A DNA stretch of 64,000 bases from Streptomyces niveus (GTDB taxonomy: Bacteria; Actinomycetota; Actinomycetes; Streptomycetales; Streptomycetaceae): assembly GCF_002009175.1 (NCBI RefSeq), contig NZ_CP018047.1, positions 6,997,001-7,061,000 on the forward strand, given 5' to 3'. Shown here one piece after another: positions 29,552-38,620 of the stretch. Within the stretch, counting starts at the first letter, position 1; each line of letters begins with the position of its first letter. The notes under the pieces were generated by a model, which did not search any database, was not told the origin of the DNA, and saw only the letters and a list, made by a program, of their open reading frames with translations. The position numbers and the translations under genes are program-made.

Positions 29552-30604
29552 ATGACCGACTACCTGCCCCACGTCGCCACCGTCCCCTTCCCCATGCCGC
29601 GCCCGGAGGACCTGCCCGTCGACGCCCCGGCGATCGCGGCGGCGGCCCCCACCGCCCTCGCGGCGCAGGCCGCCCGGATGTCCGATCCGGCGAACCGGAC
29701 CGGGCTCGCCCGGTTGCTGGCCGCCACCGTGGCCGCCCGCGCCGATCTCGGCCCGGTGCCCAGCACCCTGGTCGGCGACGACCCGCGGGAGTCGCGGCCG
29801 AATCGGGACAACGACCTGGCGTTCGGCATAGAGCGGCATGACGGCGACCCGCTCGCCCTGTTCGTCGCGGCACTCCTCAACGCCCAGCTCGGCATCCTGG
29901 AAATCGCCGAGGAACGGGGTACCGGCCTCGACGAGGCCTCGTGGCGCGACATGGTCGCGGGCTTCGACGTACTGCTGCGCTGGCCGGCCGATCCCACTCG
30001 GCTACCCGGGCCGTTGCCCGTACCCGAGTGCGTACGGTCCGGGAAGCCGGAACCCCTCGACGGGCTCCGCCGCTGGGTCCGCGGCCACCATGTGTTCATG
30101 GTGCTCGCGCAGGGCGGCACCCTCGCCGTGAACAGTCTCAGGGCGGCGGCCGATGCCGGCGACGAGGAAATCGCCGCCGCGGCGGCCGGCGTGGCCTCCC
30201 GCGTCATGTGGGCCTGCCGGGCCGCTCTCCAGTTCGCCGGGGACGCCAGCCCGGACCAGTACCAGGCGGAGATCAGGCCCACCCTGATGCCGCCTGTCGC
30301 ACCCCCGCAGATGAGCGGGCTGCGATGGCGGGACCACGAAGCCCTCGTGGCCGCGCTCACCGGGTCGAGCGACGCCTGGTCGTGGCTGGCCGAGCGCCGG
30401 CCCGGCCCGCTCGAAGATTTCCGGACCGCGCTCGACGCGACGTACGACGCGCACAAGGGCGTGTGCGGACACTTCGTCGGCAGACAGTCGCCGAGCCTGC
30501 TCGCGACGAGCCGGTCCCATCGACCCGCGGTCGGTGTCATCGAGCAGTTCCACCGGCTGCGGGCGGGCACCCTGCCCGCCGCTCCGTTTCCTGACCACAG
30601 CTGA
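29552..30604 (+). CDS. Heme-dependent tyrosine 3-hydroxylase (SfmD/LmbB2 group)
   Basis: 350 aa with no standard oxygenase motifs. The key signature is H301-K-G-V-C305, preceded by H262 (WRDHEAL). The H...HxxxC spacing of 39 residues between the two histidines is the same as I recall for SfmD, where c-type heme is attached through one cysteine. A His pair at 179-180 (RGHHVFMVL) may lie on the distal side. Family knowledge: SfmD hydroxylates 3-methyltyrosine with H2O2, and LmbB2 and Orf13 act on tyrosine. The next two genes are methyltransferases matching SfmM2 and SfmM3, so the trio should convert tyrosine to 3-hydroxy-5-methyl-O-methyltyrosine. The start has CAGGAGG 10 nt upstream. Confidence 0.85.
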   Translation: MTDYLPHVATVPFPMPRPEDLPVDAPAIAAAAPTALAAQAARMSDPANRTGLARLLAATVAARADLGPVPSTLVGDDPRESRPNRDNDLAFGIERHDGDPLALFVAALLNAQLGILEIAEERGTGLDEASWRDMVAGFDVLLRWPADPTRLPGPLPVPECVRSGKPEPLDGLRRWVRGHHVFMVLAQGGTLAVNSLRAAADAGDEEIAAAAAGVASRVMWACRAALQFAGDASPDQYQAEIRPTLMPPVAPPQMSGLRWRDHEALVAALTGSSDAWSWLAERRPGPLEDFRTALDATYDAHKGVCGHFVGRQSPSLLATSRSHRPAVGVIEQFHRLRAGTLPAAPFPDHS

Positions 30605-30702
30605 TCCCCCATCCGCAACGGACTTCCTGACCACCACCGGTGTCGGACCGCACACACCAGTGACCGGTAGAGACGCATCCACATCCGAGAGGCAGGGCAC
30701 TC

Positions 30703-31767
30703 ATGACCGCAACCGCACCCACCCAGCACGGCGGGCCCATCGAGCTCGACATGGACGGCCTGTCCCGGATCCTCTTCGGGCATGCGGCCTTCCAGTACCT
30801 CAACGCCGCCTGTGAACTGGGCCTGCCGGACCTGGTCGCCGAGAAGCAGGAGCTGACCCGGGAAGAGATCCGCGACGCGCTCAGTCTCGAGGACCGCGCC
30901 GTCGACATCCTCCTCCTCGGCTGCACCTCGCTGGGCATCCTCGTCAAGCAGGACGGCCTGTACCGACTGGCCGGGGTCGTCAAGGACCTCATGGACGAGG
31001 GCGACTGGCAGCGCTTCAAGGACACCGTCGCCTTCGAGCAGTACATCGTGTACGAGGGCCAGCTCGACTTCACCGACTCGCTCCGCGAGAACCGCAACGT
31101 CGGTCTGCGCCGGGTCCGCGGCTCCGGCCGTGACCTCTACCACCGGCTCGCCGAGAACCCGCACATGGAGCAGGTCTTCTACCGCTACATGCGCTCCTGG
31201 TCCGAGCTGGCCAACAAGCACCTCGTCCAGGAACTCGACCTCTCCGGCCGCAAGCACCTGCTGGACTGCGGCGGCGGCGACGCGGTGAACGCCATCGCGC
31301 TCGCCCAGGCCAACCCGGACCTCAAGGTCACCGTCTTCGAGATCCCGGCCTCCGGCACCATAGCCGAGAAGAAGATCGCCCAGGCGGGGGTCGGCGACCA
31401 GGTCTCCGTCATCACCGGTGACATGTTCGCCGACCCGCTGCCCACCGGCTGCGACGTGGTGATGTTCGCCCACCAGATGGTCATCTGGACACCGGACGAG
31501 AACACCGAACTGCTCCGCCGCGCCTACGACGCCCTGCCCGAAGGCGGCCAACTGGTCATCTTCAACTCCATGTCCAACGACGAGGGCGACGGTCCGGTCG
31601 TCGCCGCGCTCGACAGCGTCTACTTCGCCGCCCTGCCGGCCGAGGGCGGCATGATCTACTCCTGGGCGACGCACGAGCGGTCCCTGCGGGCCGCCGGGTT
31701 CAGCACCCTCAAGCGCATCCCCTTCCCGGGCTGGACCCCGCACGGCGTCATCGTCGCCACCAAGTAG
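30703..31767 (+). CDS. SAM-dependent methyltransferase, probable tyrosine C-methyltransferase (SfmM2-like)
   Basis: 354 aa in the O-methyltransferase/dimerisation-domain superfamily. An N-terminal helical domain (FGHAAFQYLNAACELGLPDLV) is followed by the SAM motif HLLDCGGGDAVNAIALA near residues 186-202, then VTVFEIPA and the late WATHERSLRAAGF. The general-base His seen in classical O-methyltransferases (HILHDW) is here HQMVIW, so the chemistry may differ. In saframycin and safracin clusters a protein of this size methylates the tyrosine ring carbon. Its place directly after the heme hydroxylase and before an O-methyltransferase supports that assignment. O-methylation remains possible. Confidence 0.8.
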   Translation: MTATAPTQHGGPIELDMDGLSRILFGHAAFQYLNAACELGLPDLVAEKQELTREEIRDALSLEDRAVDILLLGCTSLGILVKQDGLYRLAGVVKDLMDEGDWQRFKDTVAFEQYIVYEGQLDFTDSLRENRNVGLRRVRGSGRDLYHRLAENPHMEQVFYRYMRSWSELANKHLVQELDLSGRKHLLDCGGGDAVNAIALAQANPDLKVTVFEIPASGTIAEKKIAQAGVGDQVSVITGDMFADPLPTGCDVVMFAHQMVIWTPDENTELLRRAYDALPEGGQLVIFNSMSNDEGDGPVVAALDSVYFAALPAEGGMIYSWATHERSLRAAGFSTLKRIPFPGWTPHGVIVATK

Positions 31768-31785
31768 TCCACGTCCCTCGCCAGC

Positions 31786-31825
31786 GGATCCCGCCCGGCC
31801 GCCACGCGGCGGCCGGGCGGGATCC
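31786..31825 (+). terminator. Perfect 18-bp hairpin between the two tyrosine methyltransferase genes
   Basis: Arms 31786-31803 and 31808-31825 pair perfectly around a 4-nt ACGC loop. It is GC-rich with no clear T run. It lies 19 nt after the C-methyltransferase stop and 38 nt before the next start, inside what looks like one operon. It may therefore act as a partial terminator or as a 3' stabilising hairpin. Confidence 0.7.
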
Positions 31826-31862
31826 CGTCCCGTCCCACTCCTACGCACAAGGAGGTGACAGC

Positions 31863-32906
31863 GTGCTCCACCCACAACTCCGGGACGACGCAGCACGGAT
31901 GCGCATGCTGCTCTACGGCCAACTCGTGTCGAGAGCGGTCTGCACGGCGGTCGAGCTCGGCCTGCCGGAGGCCCTGGCAAGCGGCCGCCGCTCCGCCGAG
32001 GACCTCGCCGGAGAGGTGGCGGCCCATCCGTTCGCCCTGCGCAGGCTGCTCCGCGCCCTCGTCCCGTTCGACGTCTTCACCGAGGAGGCCGACGGCACCT
32101 TCTCGCTGACCGAACTCGGGACCACCCTGCTGCCGGGCACCCCCGGTACCGCACGACCCACCGCCCTGCTCCTCGGCGGCGAGGTCGGCCGGACCTGGGG
32201 CGAGTTCGGACACACCGTCCGGACCGGCGACTCGGCGTTCCGGCTGATCCACGACCTCGAACTCTTCGAGCACCTGGAGCGGCGGCCCGACCGGCGCGAG
32301 GTCTTCGACCGGTCGCAGGAGGCCGGACTGCGCCTGGAACTCGACGAGATCTTCGAGGCGGTCACCTTCGACCGGTACCCGCGGATCGTGGACGTCGGCG
32401 GCGGCAACGGCCACCTGATGTGCGAACTGCTGCTCCGCACCCCGGGCAGCACCGGCGTCGTCGTGGACCTACCCGGTACCGTCGCGCTCGCCGAGAAGCG
32501 GATCGTCGAGGGGAACCTCATCGACCGCTGCACCGCCACCGCGGGAGACTTCTTCAGCGCCGTGACTCCGGGAGCGGACCTCTACATTCTCAGCCATATC
32601 CTGCACGACTGGGGCGACGACAGCGCGGTCTCCATCCTCCGTACCTGCGCCGCCGCGATGCCTGCGCACGGGCGCCTCATGGTGATCGACCTGCTCACCG
32701 ACGCAGACTCGCCCGAGGGCGGACGGCACCGGCTCCCCGCCCTGATGGACCTCTACATGCTCTCCCTCTTCGGCGCCTCCGGCGGCCGGGAGCGCACCGG
32801 GGGAGACTTCACCGCGCTGCTGGCGGCCGCAGGACTGGAGCACGAGGAGACCCTGGTACTGCCGAGCGGAATGGGCGTCATCACTGCGCGTCCGCTCGCC
32901 GGCTGA
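31863..32906 (+). CDS. SAM-dependent O-methyltransferase, probable tyrosine 4-O-methyltransferase (SfmM3-like)
   Basis: 347 aa with a GTG start; AAGGAGGTGA lies 6-8 nt upstream, an exceptionally strong site. The N-terminal dimerisation domain (LVSRAVCTAVELGLPEAL, LLRALVPFDVF, LTELG) is followed by SAM motif IVDVGGGNGHLMCELL near residues 179-194. SHILHDWGDD carries the catalytic-base His of plant-type O-methyltransferases. Family knowledge: SfmM3 methylates the 4-hydroxyl of 3-hydroxy-5-methyltyrosine. Together with the two genes upstream it completes the modified tyrosine set. The strong ribosome-binding site may compensate for the hairpin just upstream. Confidence 0.85.
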   Translation: MLHPQLRDDAARMRMLLYGQLVSRAVCTAVELGLPEALASGRRSAEDLAGEVAAHPFALRRLLRALVPFDVFTEEADGTFSLTELGTTLLPGTPGTARPTALLLGGEVGRTWGEFGHTVRTGDSAFRLIHDLELFEHLERRPDRREVFDRSQEAGLRLELDEIFEAVTFDRYPRIVDVGGGNGHLMCELLLRTPGSTGVVVDLPGTVALAEKRIVEGNLIDRCTATAGDFFSAVTPGADLYILSHILHDWGDDSAVSILRTCAAAMPAHGRLMVIDLLTDADSPEGGRHRLPALMDLYMLSLFGASGGRERTGGDFTALLAAAGLEHEETLVLPSGMGVITARPLAG

Positions 32907-33146
32907 ATCACCTCGCCCGAATCACCTCGACAACCGTCGTGTCCGGACATGCCGGCTCCGCCCGCCCACGGGAAGGGTGATCTCCGTATCCCATTCCGGT
33001 ACCGCCGACGCTCGGGCCCGCACGGTCCGGGCGTGGGTCCGGCGTGCCACGATCCGCCGCCCACCGGGTCCGAAAAGCGCTCCCGGTCGGCCGTCGGCCG
33101 ACCGGACGGGCGTATCACCCACTCGTCGCTGGATAGGCACTCCGAC

Positions 33147-34817
33147 ATGAGTAAAGACGCCACCTTCTCCCCGCCCGAGCGTGCCGGAAAGCGCGAATGG
33201 ACAGCCCTCGGTGTCCTCGCCCTGCCGGCGCTGCTCATCACTCTCGACAACACGGTGCTGCACCTGGCGGTTCCGCATCTCAGCGCGAGCATCGACCCCA
33301 GCGGTCTGCAACTGCTCTGGATCGTCGACATCTACAGCTTCCTCATCGCCGGCCTGCTGATCATCGCGGGCACCCTCGGCGACCGGGTGGGGCGCCGCCG
33401 GCTGCTGTTGATCGGGGCGGCGGGATTCGGACTGGCCTCGCTGCTCACGGCGTTCTCCTCCAGCGCGGAGATGCTGATCGTCAGCCGGGCGTTGCTCGGT
33501 GTCGCAGGGGCGACCCTGATGCCGTCCTCGATGTCGCTGATCCGCAACATGTTCGCGGACCCGCGGCAGCGGTCCGTCGCCTTCAGTGTCTGGATCGCCT
33601 GCTTCCTGGTGGGCGGAGCGATCGGCCCCATGGTCGGCGGGGCGATGCTGGAACACTTCTGGTGGGGCTCGGTCTTCCTGCTGAGCGTGCCGGCGATGGT
33701 GCTGCTGCTGATCGTGGGGCCGGTGCTGCTGCCCGAGTACCGGGACCCGAACCCCGGCAGGATCGACCCCGCGAGCGTGGTGCTGCTGGTGGTCTCCCTG
33801 CTGGCGACGGTCTACGGACTCAAGGTGCTCGCCGGTGAAGGTGTCGCACCACTGCCGGTGGTGCTGCTCCTGGCCGGACTCGGGCTGGCCGTGGTCTTCG
33901 CGCTGCGGCAGCGGCGCATCAGCCACCCCCTGCTGGAACCTGGGCTGTTCCGCGAGCGCACCTTCGCCGTCTCCCTCGGCGCCATGGCCCTCGCCCTGTT
34001 CGTGATGTCGGGATCGCAGTTTTTCATCGCGCAGTACTTGCAGATGGTGGTGGGGCTGTCCCCGCTGGAGACGGGGCTGTCCTCGCTGCCCGGGAGCGTC
34101 GGCGGTGTGGTGGGGGCCCTGTGCGCCCCGTTGGCGCTGAGATGGATGCGGTCCGCGTACGTGATGACGGCGGGCCTGTCGATCGCCGTCGTCGGCTTCG
34201 CCGTGCTGACCCAGGTCCAGACGGAGAACGGGTTGATCCCGGTGATGATCGCACTGGGGCTGCTCAACTTCGGTGTGGCACCGACCATCGCGCTCGGCAC
34301 CGACATGATGATCGCGTCCGCACCGCCGGAGAAGGCCGGAGCGGTCTCCGCGATCTCCGAGACCTGTCATGAACTCGGCCTGGGTATGGGCATCGCGATC
34401 CTCGGCAGTGTCGGGACCGCCGTATATCGCACCGAGGTCTCGGACACCCTGCCCGCCGCTCTGCCCGCCGACGCGGCCTCACGCGTCCAGGACACGATCG
34501 GCTCGGCCGTGTACGAGGCCGGACGGCTGCCCGGCGAGCTGGGCACGGCGGTCCTCGACGCCGCCCGAGTGGCCTTCACCGACGGCCTGTTGTACGTCAG
34601 CGTGATCTGTACGGTCGTCACGCTGCTGACCGTGTTCGCGGTCGCGTTCCTGCTGGGTCCGCTGCCGGAGGGCGGGGGCGGTGAGGACGGTGGAGCCGCT
34701 GACGGCGGCGACGGCACCGCCGAGGGCTCCGTTTCCCACGAGTCCCTGGAGACCATCGACCGGCCAAGGCCCGACTACCACCGACAGTCGACGGCACCGG
34801 AGGACCGGGGGCACTGA
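33147..34817 (+). CDS. DHA2-family multidrug exporter (EmrB/QacA type), copy 1
   Basis: 556 aa from the ATG at 33147, which gives MSKDATFSPPERAG. The open frame extends further upstream, but that part has no membrane or family sequence. Fourteen predicted transmembrane segments; motif A GDRVGRRRLLLIG follows segment 2, and LDNTVLHLAVPHL in segment 1 matches DHA2 drug/H+ antiporters. The tail is acidic and Gly-rich. It is the probable exporter of the acylated prodrug or finished THIQ and so part of self-resistance. It is a close paralogue of the minus-strand exporter at 38803-40443. Confidence 0.9.
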   Translation: MSKDATFSPPERAGKREWTALGVLALPALLITLDNTVLHLAVPHLSASIDPSGLQLLWIVDIYSFLIAGLLIIAGTLGDRVGRRRLLLIGAAGFGLASLLTAFSSSAEMLIVSRALLGVAGATLMPSSMSLIRNMFADPRQRSVAFSVWIACFLVGGAIGPMVGGAMLEHFWWGSVFLLSVPAMVLLLIVGPVLLPEYRDPNPGRIDPASVVLLVVSLLATVYGLKVLAGEGVAPLPVVLLLAGLGLAVVFALRQRRISHPLLEPGLFRERTFAVSLGAMALALFVMSGSQFFIAQYLQMVVGLSPLETGLSSLPGSVGGVVGALCAPLALRWMRSAYVMTAGLSIAVVGFAVLTQVQTENGLIPVMIALGLLNFGVAPTIALGTDMMIASAPPEKAGAVSAISETCHELGLGMGIAILGSVGTAVYRTEVSDTLPAALPADAASRVQDTIGSAVYEAGRLPGELGTAVLDAARVAFTDGLLYVSVICTVVTLLTVFAVAFLLGPLPEGGGGEDGGAADGGDGTAEGSVSHESLETIDRPRPDYHRQSTAPEDRGH

Positions 34818-34909
34818 TCCCCTCGGGATCTCCCCGGGCCCGATGCCGTTGCCTCCGCGGTCGCCTTATTCGTTTGCCGCGCGGCGAGCCGGTCGGATAG
34901 GAAGCTCGC

Positions 34910-35449
34910 ATGTTGAGGGGCAACGTGGTCGGGCTCAGGGCCCGGTACGAGGACGACATCCCGATCCTGCGGGCCGGGCTGTACGACGACGTGGCCGGCT
35001 CCGCGCGGGCCGACAGCCGGCCGTGGCGGCCGATCACGCCCGGCTCGGAGGACTCGCGGCTCGTGGTGGACGACAAGGAGGAGGGGCGCGTCCCGTTCTC
35101 CGTGGTCGAGTTGGCCGGCGGCACGCTGATCGGCACCGCGACGCTGTGGGGCATCGACAACCACAACCGGTCCGCGCACATCGGGCTGGGGCTGCTGCCC
35201 GCCTCCCGCGGCAAGGGCTACGGCACCGCCGCGGTCGCGGTGCTGTGCCACTACGGGTTCGTCGTGCGCGGTCTGCACCGGCTGCAGATCGAGACGGTGT
35301 CGGACAACACCGGGATGCTGCGCGCCGCCGAGCGCAACGGTTTCGTCCGTGAGGGCGTGCTGCGCTCGGCGGCCTGGGTGATGGGCGAGTTCCTCGACGA
35401 AGTGCTGCTCGGTCTCCTCGCCGAGGACTGGAAGCCGGACCCGGCGTAG
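34910..35449 (+). CDS. GNAT N-acetyltransferase (RimJ/RimL type)
   Basis: 179 aa, full length for the family. The acetyl-CoA binding motif is LPASRGKGYGTAAV, and the RimJ/L fingerprint continues as IETVSDNTGMLRAAERNGFVREG. Such enzymes acetylate N-terminal or side-chain amines, and many act on antibiotics. It lies 92 nt after the exporter and before the secreted oxidoreductase, in the same direction. Inference: it could acetylate an amine of the product or of an intermediate as protection, or be a passenger. No direct sequence evidence ties it to THIQ chemistry. Confidence 0.85.
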   Translation: MLRGNVVGLRARYEDDIPILRAGLYDDVAGSARADSRPWRPITPGSEDSRLVVDDKEEGRVPFSVVELAGGTLIGTATLWGIDNHNRSAHIGLGLLPASRGKGYGTAAVAVLCHYGFVVRGLHRLQIETVSDNTGMLRAAERNGFVREGVLRSAAWVMGEFLDEVLLGLLAEDWKPDPA

Positions 35450-35701
35450 GCCCGCTTGCCGACCCTGGTGGCCGCGGTCCCGGGACTTCCCCAACGCGCC
35501 GATTCCCGGCGCCACTTGGCCTCCGGTGGCGGCTCCCGGATGGCCCCGGCTGACCCCCGCATTCCACTTAAGTAGGGAGATCCAAGAATCGTTTCAATTC
35601 CAACGTTATGACATAAGCTTCCGATCGGCTGATGCCGGACCAGTCGGCGGATGGCCGAGAACAACTGTGCTCCGTTCCAGTACATGCGAGGAGTCGCGTA
35701 C

Positions 35702-37321
35702 ATGTCTGAATTGAACCGCCGTGGGTTACTTACACGTGCCGCACTCGCCGGGGCCGGCCTGGTGGCGGCGGATACGTTAGTCGGCGCTCGGCCCGCGACC
35801 GCGGCGGGGAGGGGGAAGGCCAGCGGGGCATGCACTCCGGCGTTCGACTCCGTCACCGTGCAGCCCGGGGACTCCCGGTACGAAAGCTTCGTGCGCGCGC
35901 ACAACACCCGGTTCTCCAACCGGCCCGACCAGGTGACCATCGCGACCACCGCGGCCCATGTCGCCCAGGCCCTCGGCAAGGCCGTCGCGGCCGGCCGACA
36001 GGTCTCCGTCCGCTCCGGGGGCCACTGCCTGGAGAACTTCACGACATGGTCCGGGGTCAAGGACCTCATCGACCTCTCGCAGATGTCGGACGTCTACTTC
36101 GACGAGCGGATGAAGGCCTTCGCCGTGGGGCCGGGCGCGATCGTGGCTCCGACGCAGAACACGCTCTTCAAGGGCTGGGGCGTGACCATTCCGTCCGCCG
36201 GCTGCTCGGAGGTGGGCCTCGGCGGGCACATACTCGGCGGCGGCTACAACTTCTACTCACGAATACACGGCATCGCCGTCGACCACCTCTACGCGGTCGA
36301 GGTCGTCGTGGTGGGCGCCGACGGACAGCCCCGCATCGTCGTGGCGACGCGCGAGGCCAACGACCCGAACCGGGACCTGTGGTGGGCGCACACGGGCGGT
36401 GGCGGCGGCAACTTCGGCGTGGTCACGCGGTATTGGATGCGTACGCCGGGAATGGACACCTCCGACCCCACCAAGCTCCTTCCCCGTGGCTCCGATCAGC
36501 GGGTCCGTACGGTGCAGTGGTCGTGGGACACCCTGTCGCAGCAGTCGTTCACCACGCTCATCCGCAACTACTGCCAGTGGTACGAGCGCAACAGCGCCCC
36601 CGGGGCGAAGGAGGTCCAGGTATGGGCCTCGTTCTCCGCCTCGCACGTGTCGGCCGGCGTGATCGGCCTGATGGCCGGTGTCTCGAAGTCGGTCCCGGGC
36701 GGCGAGGCCATGCTCGACGGGCTCTTCGACGCGGTCACCGCCGGCGCCGGGGTCAAGGCCGCGACGGACTCCAGGTCCGAGCTGGCGTGGATCGACCGGG
36801 ACAACTGGTTCTGGGGCCCCCCTGGCCGCCAGAAGGACAAGACCTCGGATCTGCGGAAGAGTTACACCGATGAGCAGATAGCGACGATCTACCGCTATCT
36901 CCACGACGACTCGATCAGCAACCCCGGCGCACAGGTGAACCTGGCCGCCCTCGGCGGGAAGATCAACAGCGTCCGCTCGGACGCGACCGCCTATGTGCAT
37001 CGCGACTCCATCCTGCGCACCTACTTCACCCCCGGTGTGTGGCGGGCGGAGGCGGACGACGCCGCGCACGTGGCCTGGGTCCGCAAGTGCTACCGGGACG
37101 TCTACAGCAGGACCGGCGGTGTTCCGGTGCCCGACGCGATCAACGGGGGCGCCTACATCAACTATCCGGACGTCGATCTCGCCGACCCGGAGTGGAACAC
37201 CTCCAACACCCCGTGGCACGGCCTGTATTACGGCGCGAACTACCCGCGGCTCCAGCAGGTCAAGAGGACCTACGATCCGCGCCATGTGTTCCGCCACCCG
37301 CTGTCCATCCGCCCCACCTGA
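35702..37321 (+). CDS. Tat-exported, bicovalent FAD oxidoreductase (BBE/NapU/SfmCy2-like)
   Basis: 539 aa from the ATG at 35702 (GGAG 10 nt upstream). The N-terminus NRRGLLTRAALAGAGL is a twin-arginine signal, ending near ATAA. The FAD domain has RSGGHCLENF, whose His binds the flavin, and SAGCSEVGLGGHILGGGY, whose Cys matches the second flavin bond of berberine-bridge enzymes. The C-terminal BBE-type end has NYPDVDL and YYGANYPRLQQVK. Family knowledge: secreted FAD enzymes of this type (SfmCy2, NapU) oxidise THIQ molecules outside the cell after the leader is cut off. Two TTA codons (35726-35728 and 35777-35779) in the signal region predict bldA-dependent, late translation. A 252-nt lower-GC gap upstream suggests its own promoter. 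Confidence 0.88.
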   Translation: MSELNRRGLLTRAALAGAGLVAADTLVGARPATAAGRGKASGACTPAFDSVTVQPGDSRYESFVRAHNTRFSNRPDQVTIATTAAHVAQALGKAVAAGRQVSVRSGGHCLENFTTWSGVKDLIDLSQMSDVYFDERMKAFAVGPGAIVAPTQNTLFKGWGVTIPSAGCSEVGLGGHILGGGYNFYSRIHGIAVDHLYAVEVVVVGADGQPRIVVATREANDPNRDLWWAHTGGGGGNFGVVTRYWMRTPGMDTSDPTKLLPRGSDQRVRTVQWSWDTLSQQSFTTLIRNYCQWYERNSAPGAKEVQVWASFSASHVSAGVIGLMAGVSKSVPGGEAMLDGLFDAVTAGAGVKAATDSRSELAWIDRDNWFWGPPGRQKDKTSDLRKSYTDEQIATIYRYLHDDSISNPGAQVNLAALGGKINSVRSDATAYVHRDSILRTYFTPGVWRAEADDAAHVAWVRKCYRDVYSRTGGVPVPDAINGGAYINYPDVDLADPEWNTSNTPWHGLYYGANYPRLQQVKRTYDPRHVFRHPLSIRPT

Positions 37322-37341
37322 TCCCGCGTCACCACGTAGCT

Positions 37342-37373
37342 CCCACCGACCGGTTCATCAACCGGTCGGTGGG
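37342..37373 (+). terminator. Hairpin terminator after the FAD oxidoreductase gene
   Basis: Perfect 14-bp arms at 37342-37355 and 37360-37373 with a CATC loop, 20 nt after the stop codon. The rest of the 398-nt gap to the next gene (to 37719) shows no gene I can support; the end of it holds GGGAG before the methyltransferase start and likely carries that gene's promoter. Confidence 0.75.
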
Positions 37374-37719
37374 GGCGCCGTGTTCGGGTGTTCCGGAAGC
37401 CGGCTCCCGTGAGGACGGATCCGGGAAACACGGCCGGTGATCGCGCTCGGCCGGGCAGCGGAAACGGGCCAGGGTGGCCGGTGCCCGAACTCCGGAAAGC
37501 CGGTGAAGCCGGTTCATTCCACGCCGCTGAGCTGTGCTTTTCGGTCGGACCGGCTCGACCGGGGCCGATTCGGGCCGCCTTGACACCCCCCACCGGTCAT
37601 GAGTTTGTTTACCCGTCATAGCAAGATTTCGACCACCCCGGGGGAAGCTCCCGGCCTCGTTCTCGCGGTCGGTCGAGCGACCGGGGCCAAGGTGTCGCAG
37701 ACACGACAGGGAGATCGAG

Positions 37720-38562
37720 ATGGCTGCCGAGACGTCCGGCGTTGACGATGTCGCGAGTTTCTACGAAGGCCTCGGTCAGGTTCTCAACGCCGCCTGGGGC
37801 GAGAACCTGCACTACGGCTACTGGGAGGACGGTACCGACGACAGCCCCGTCGAGGTCGCCACTGCCCGGCTGACCGACCTGCTGGTCACCCTGCTCGACC
37901 CCGCACCCGGCGCCGCCGTCCTCGACATCGGCTGCGGTGTGGGCAAGCCCGCGCTCCAGCTCGTCGCGACCAGGGACGTGCACGTCACCGGCATCGCCAT
38001 CAGCGACGTCGAGGTGGAGCAGGCCGCCGAGCGCGCCAAGGAGGCGGGCCGGTCGGACGTGACCACCTTCCGGAACGCCGATGTGATGGAACTGCCCTTC
38101 GCCGACGGCTCGTTCGACGGCGCGTGGGCGGTCGAGTCACTGCTCCATGTGCCGGACCGGGGCCGGGCGCTCGCCGAGACGGCCAGGGTGCTGCGCCCCG
38201 GCGGGCGGCTGGTGATCGCCGACACCGCCGAGATTCCGCCGGTGGGTCCGGAAGGCCGCAAGGTGCTGAACGACATCTGCGCCTCCTACGGCGTGAGTTC
38301 GTTCGCCACCGCCGCCGAGTACCTCGAACTGCTGGCCGCCCACGGGTTCGTCGACGTCGAGGTGCGTGACATCAGCGACAAGGTGGTCCGGACAGGGACG
38401 ATCATGGCCGACGTCGTCGAGGCCCGGCGCGACGAACTGGCCAAGATCGACGGACCGGAACCGGTCGACCAGTACATCGGCCTCATGCGCCGCGCGGCGG
38501 CCAACCCGGACATCGGGTACCTCGTGATCGCCGCGACGCTGGACCCCGCGTCCGGCTCCTGA
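37720..38562 (+). CDS. SAM-dependent methyltransferase (class I, probable N-methyltransferase)
   Basis: 280 aa. The N-terminal FYEGLGQVLNAAWGENLHYGYW is followed by motif I LDIGCGVGKPALQL near residues 68-81, then NADVMELPFADGSFDGAWAVESLLHV and VLRPGGRLVIAD. The arrangement matches methyltransferases acting on small natural products, such as sarcosine/dimethylglycine-type and geranyl-diphosphate-type relatives. Naphthyridinomycin and saframycins carry an N-methyl group, and their clusters hold a separate methyltransferase for it, so THIQ N-methylation is the best guess. It is preceded by a terminator and a 346-nt gap, and is followed by the MITE. GGGAGATCGAG precedes the ATG. Confidence 0.82.
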   Translation: MAAETSGVDDVASFYEGLGQVLNAAWGENLHYGYWEDGTDDSPVEVATARLTDLLVTLLDPAPGAAVLDIGCGVGKPALQLVATRDVHVTGIAISDVEVEQAAERAKEAGRSDVTTFRNADVMELPFADGSFDGAWAVESLLHVPDRGRALAETARVLRPGGRLVIADTAEIPPVGPEGRKVLNDICASYGVSSFATAAEYLELLAAHGFVDVEVRDISDKVVRTGTIMADVVEARRDELAKIDGPEPVDQYIGLMRRAAANPDIGYLVIAATLDPASGS

Positions 38563-38620
38563 CGCAGGACCGCTGTGCGTGTGCTGCCCGGCACCCCTCC
38601 GCGACGAGGGGGGCCGGGCA

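Noticed and set aside
32949..33146. N-terminal extension of the first DHA2 exporter
   Set aside because: No family similarity; the paralogue at 38803-40443 starts at the position matching the ATG at 33147.
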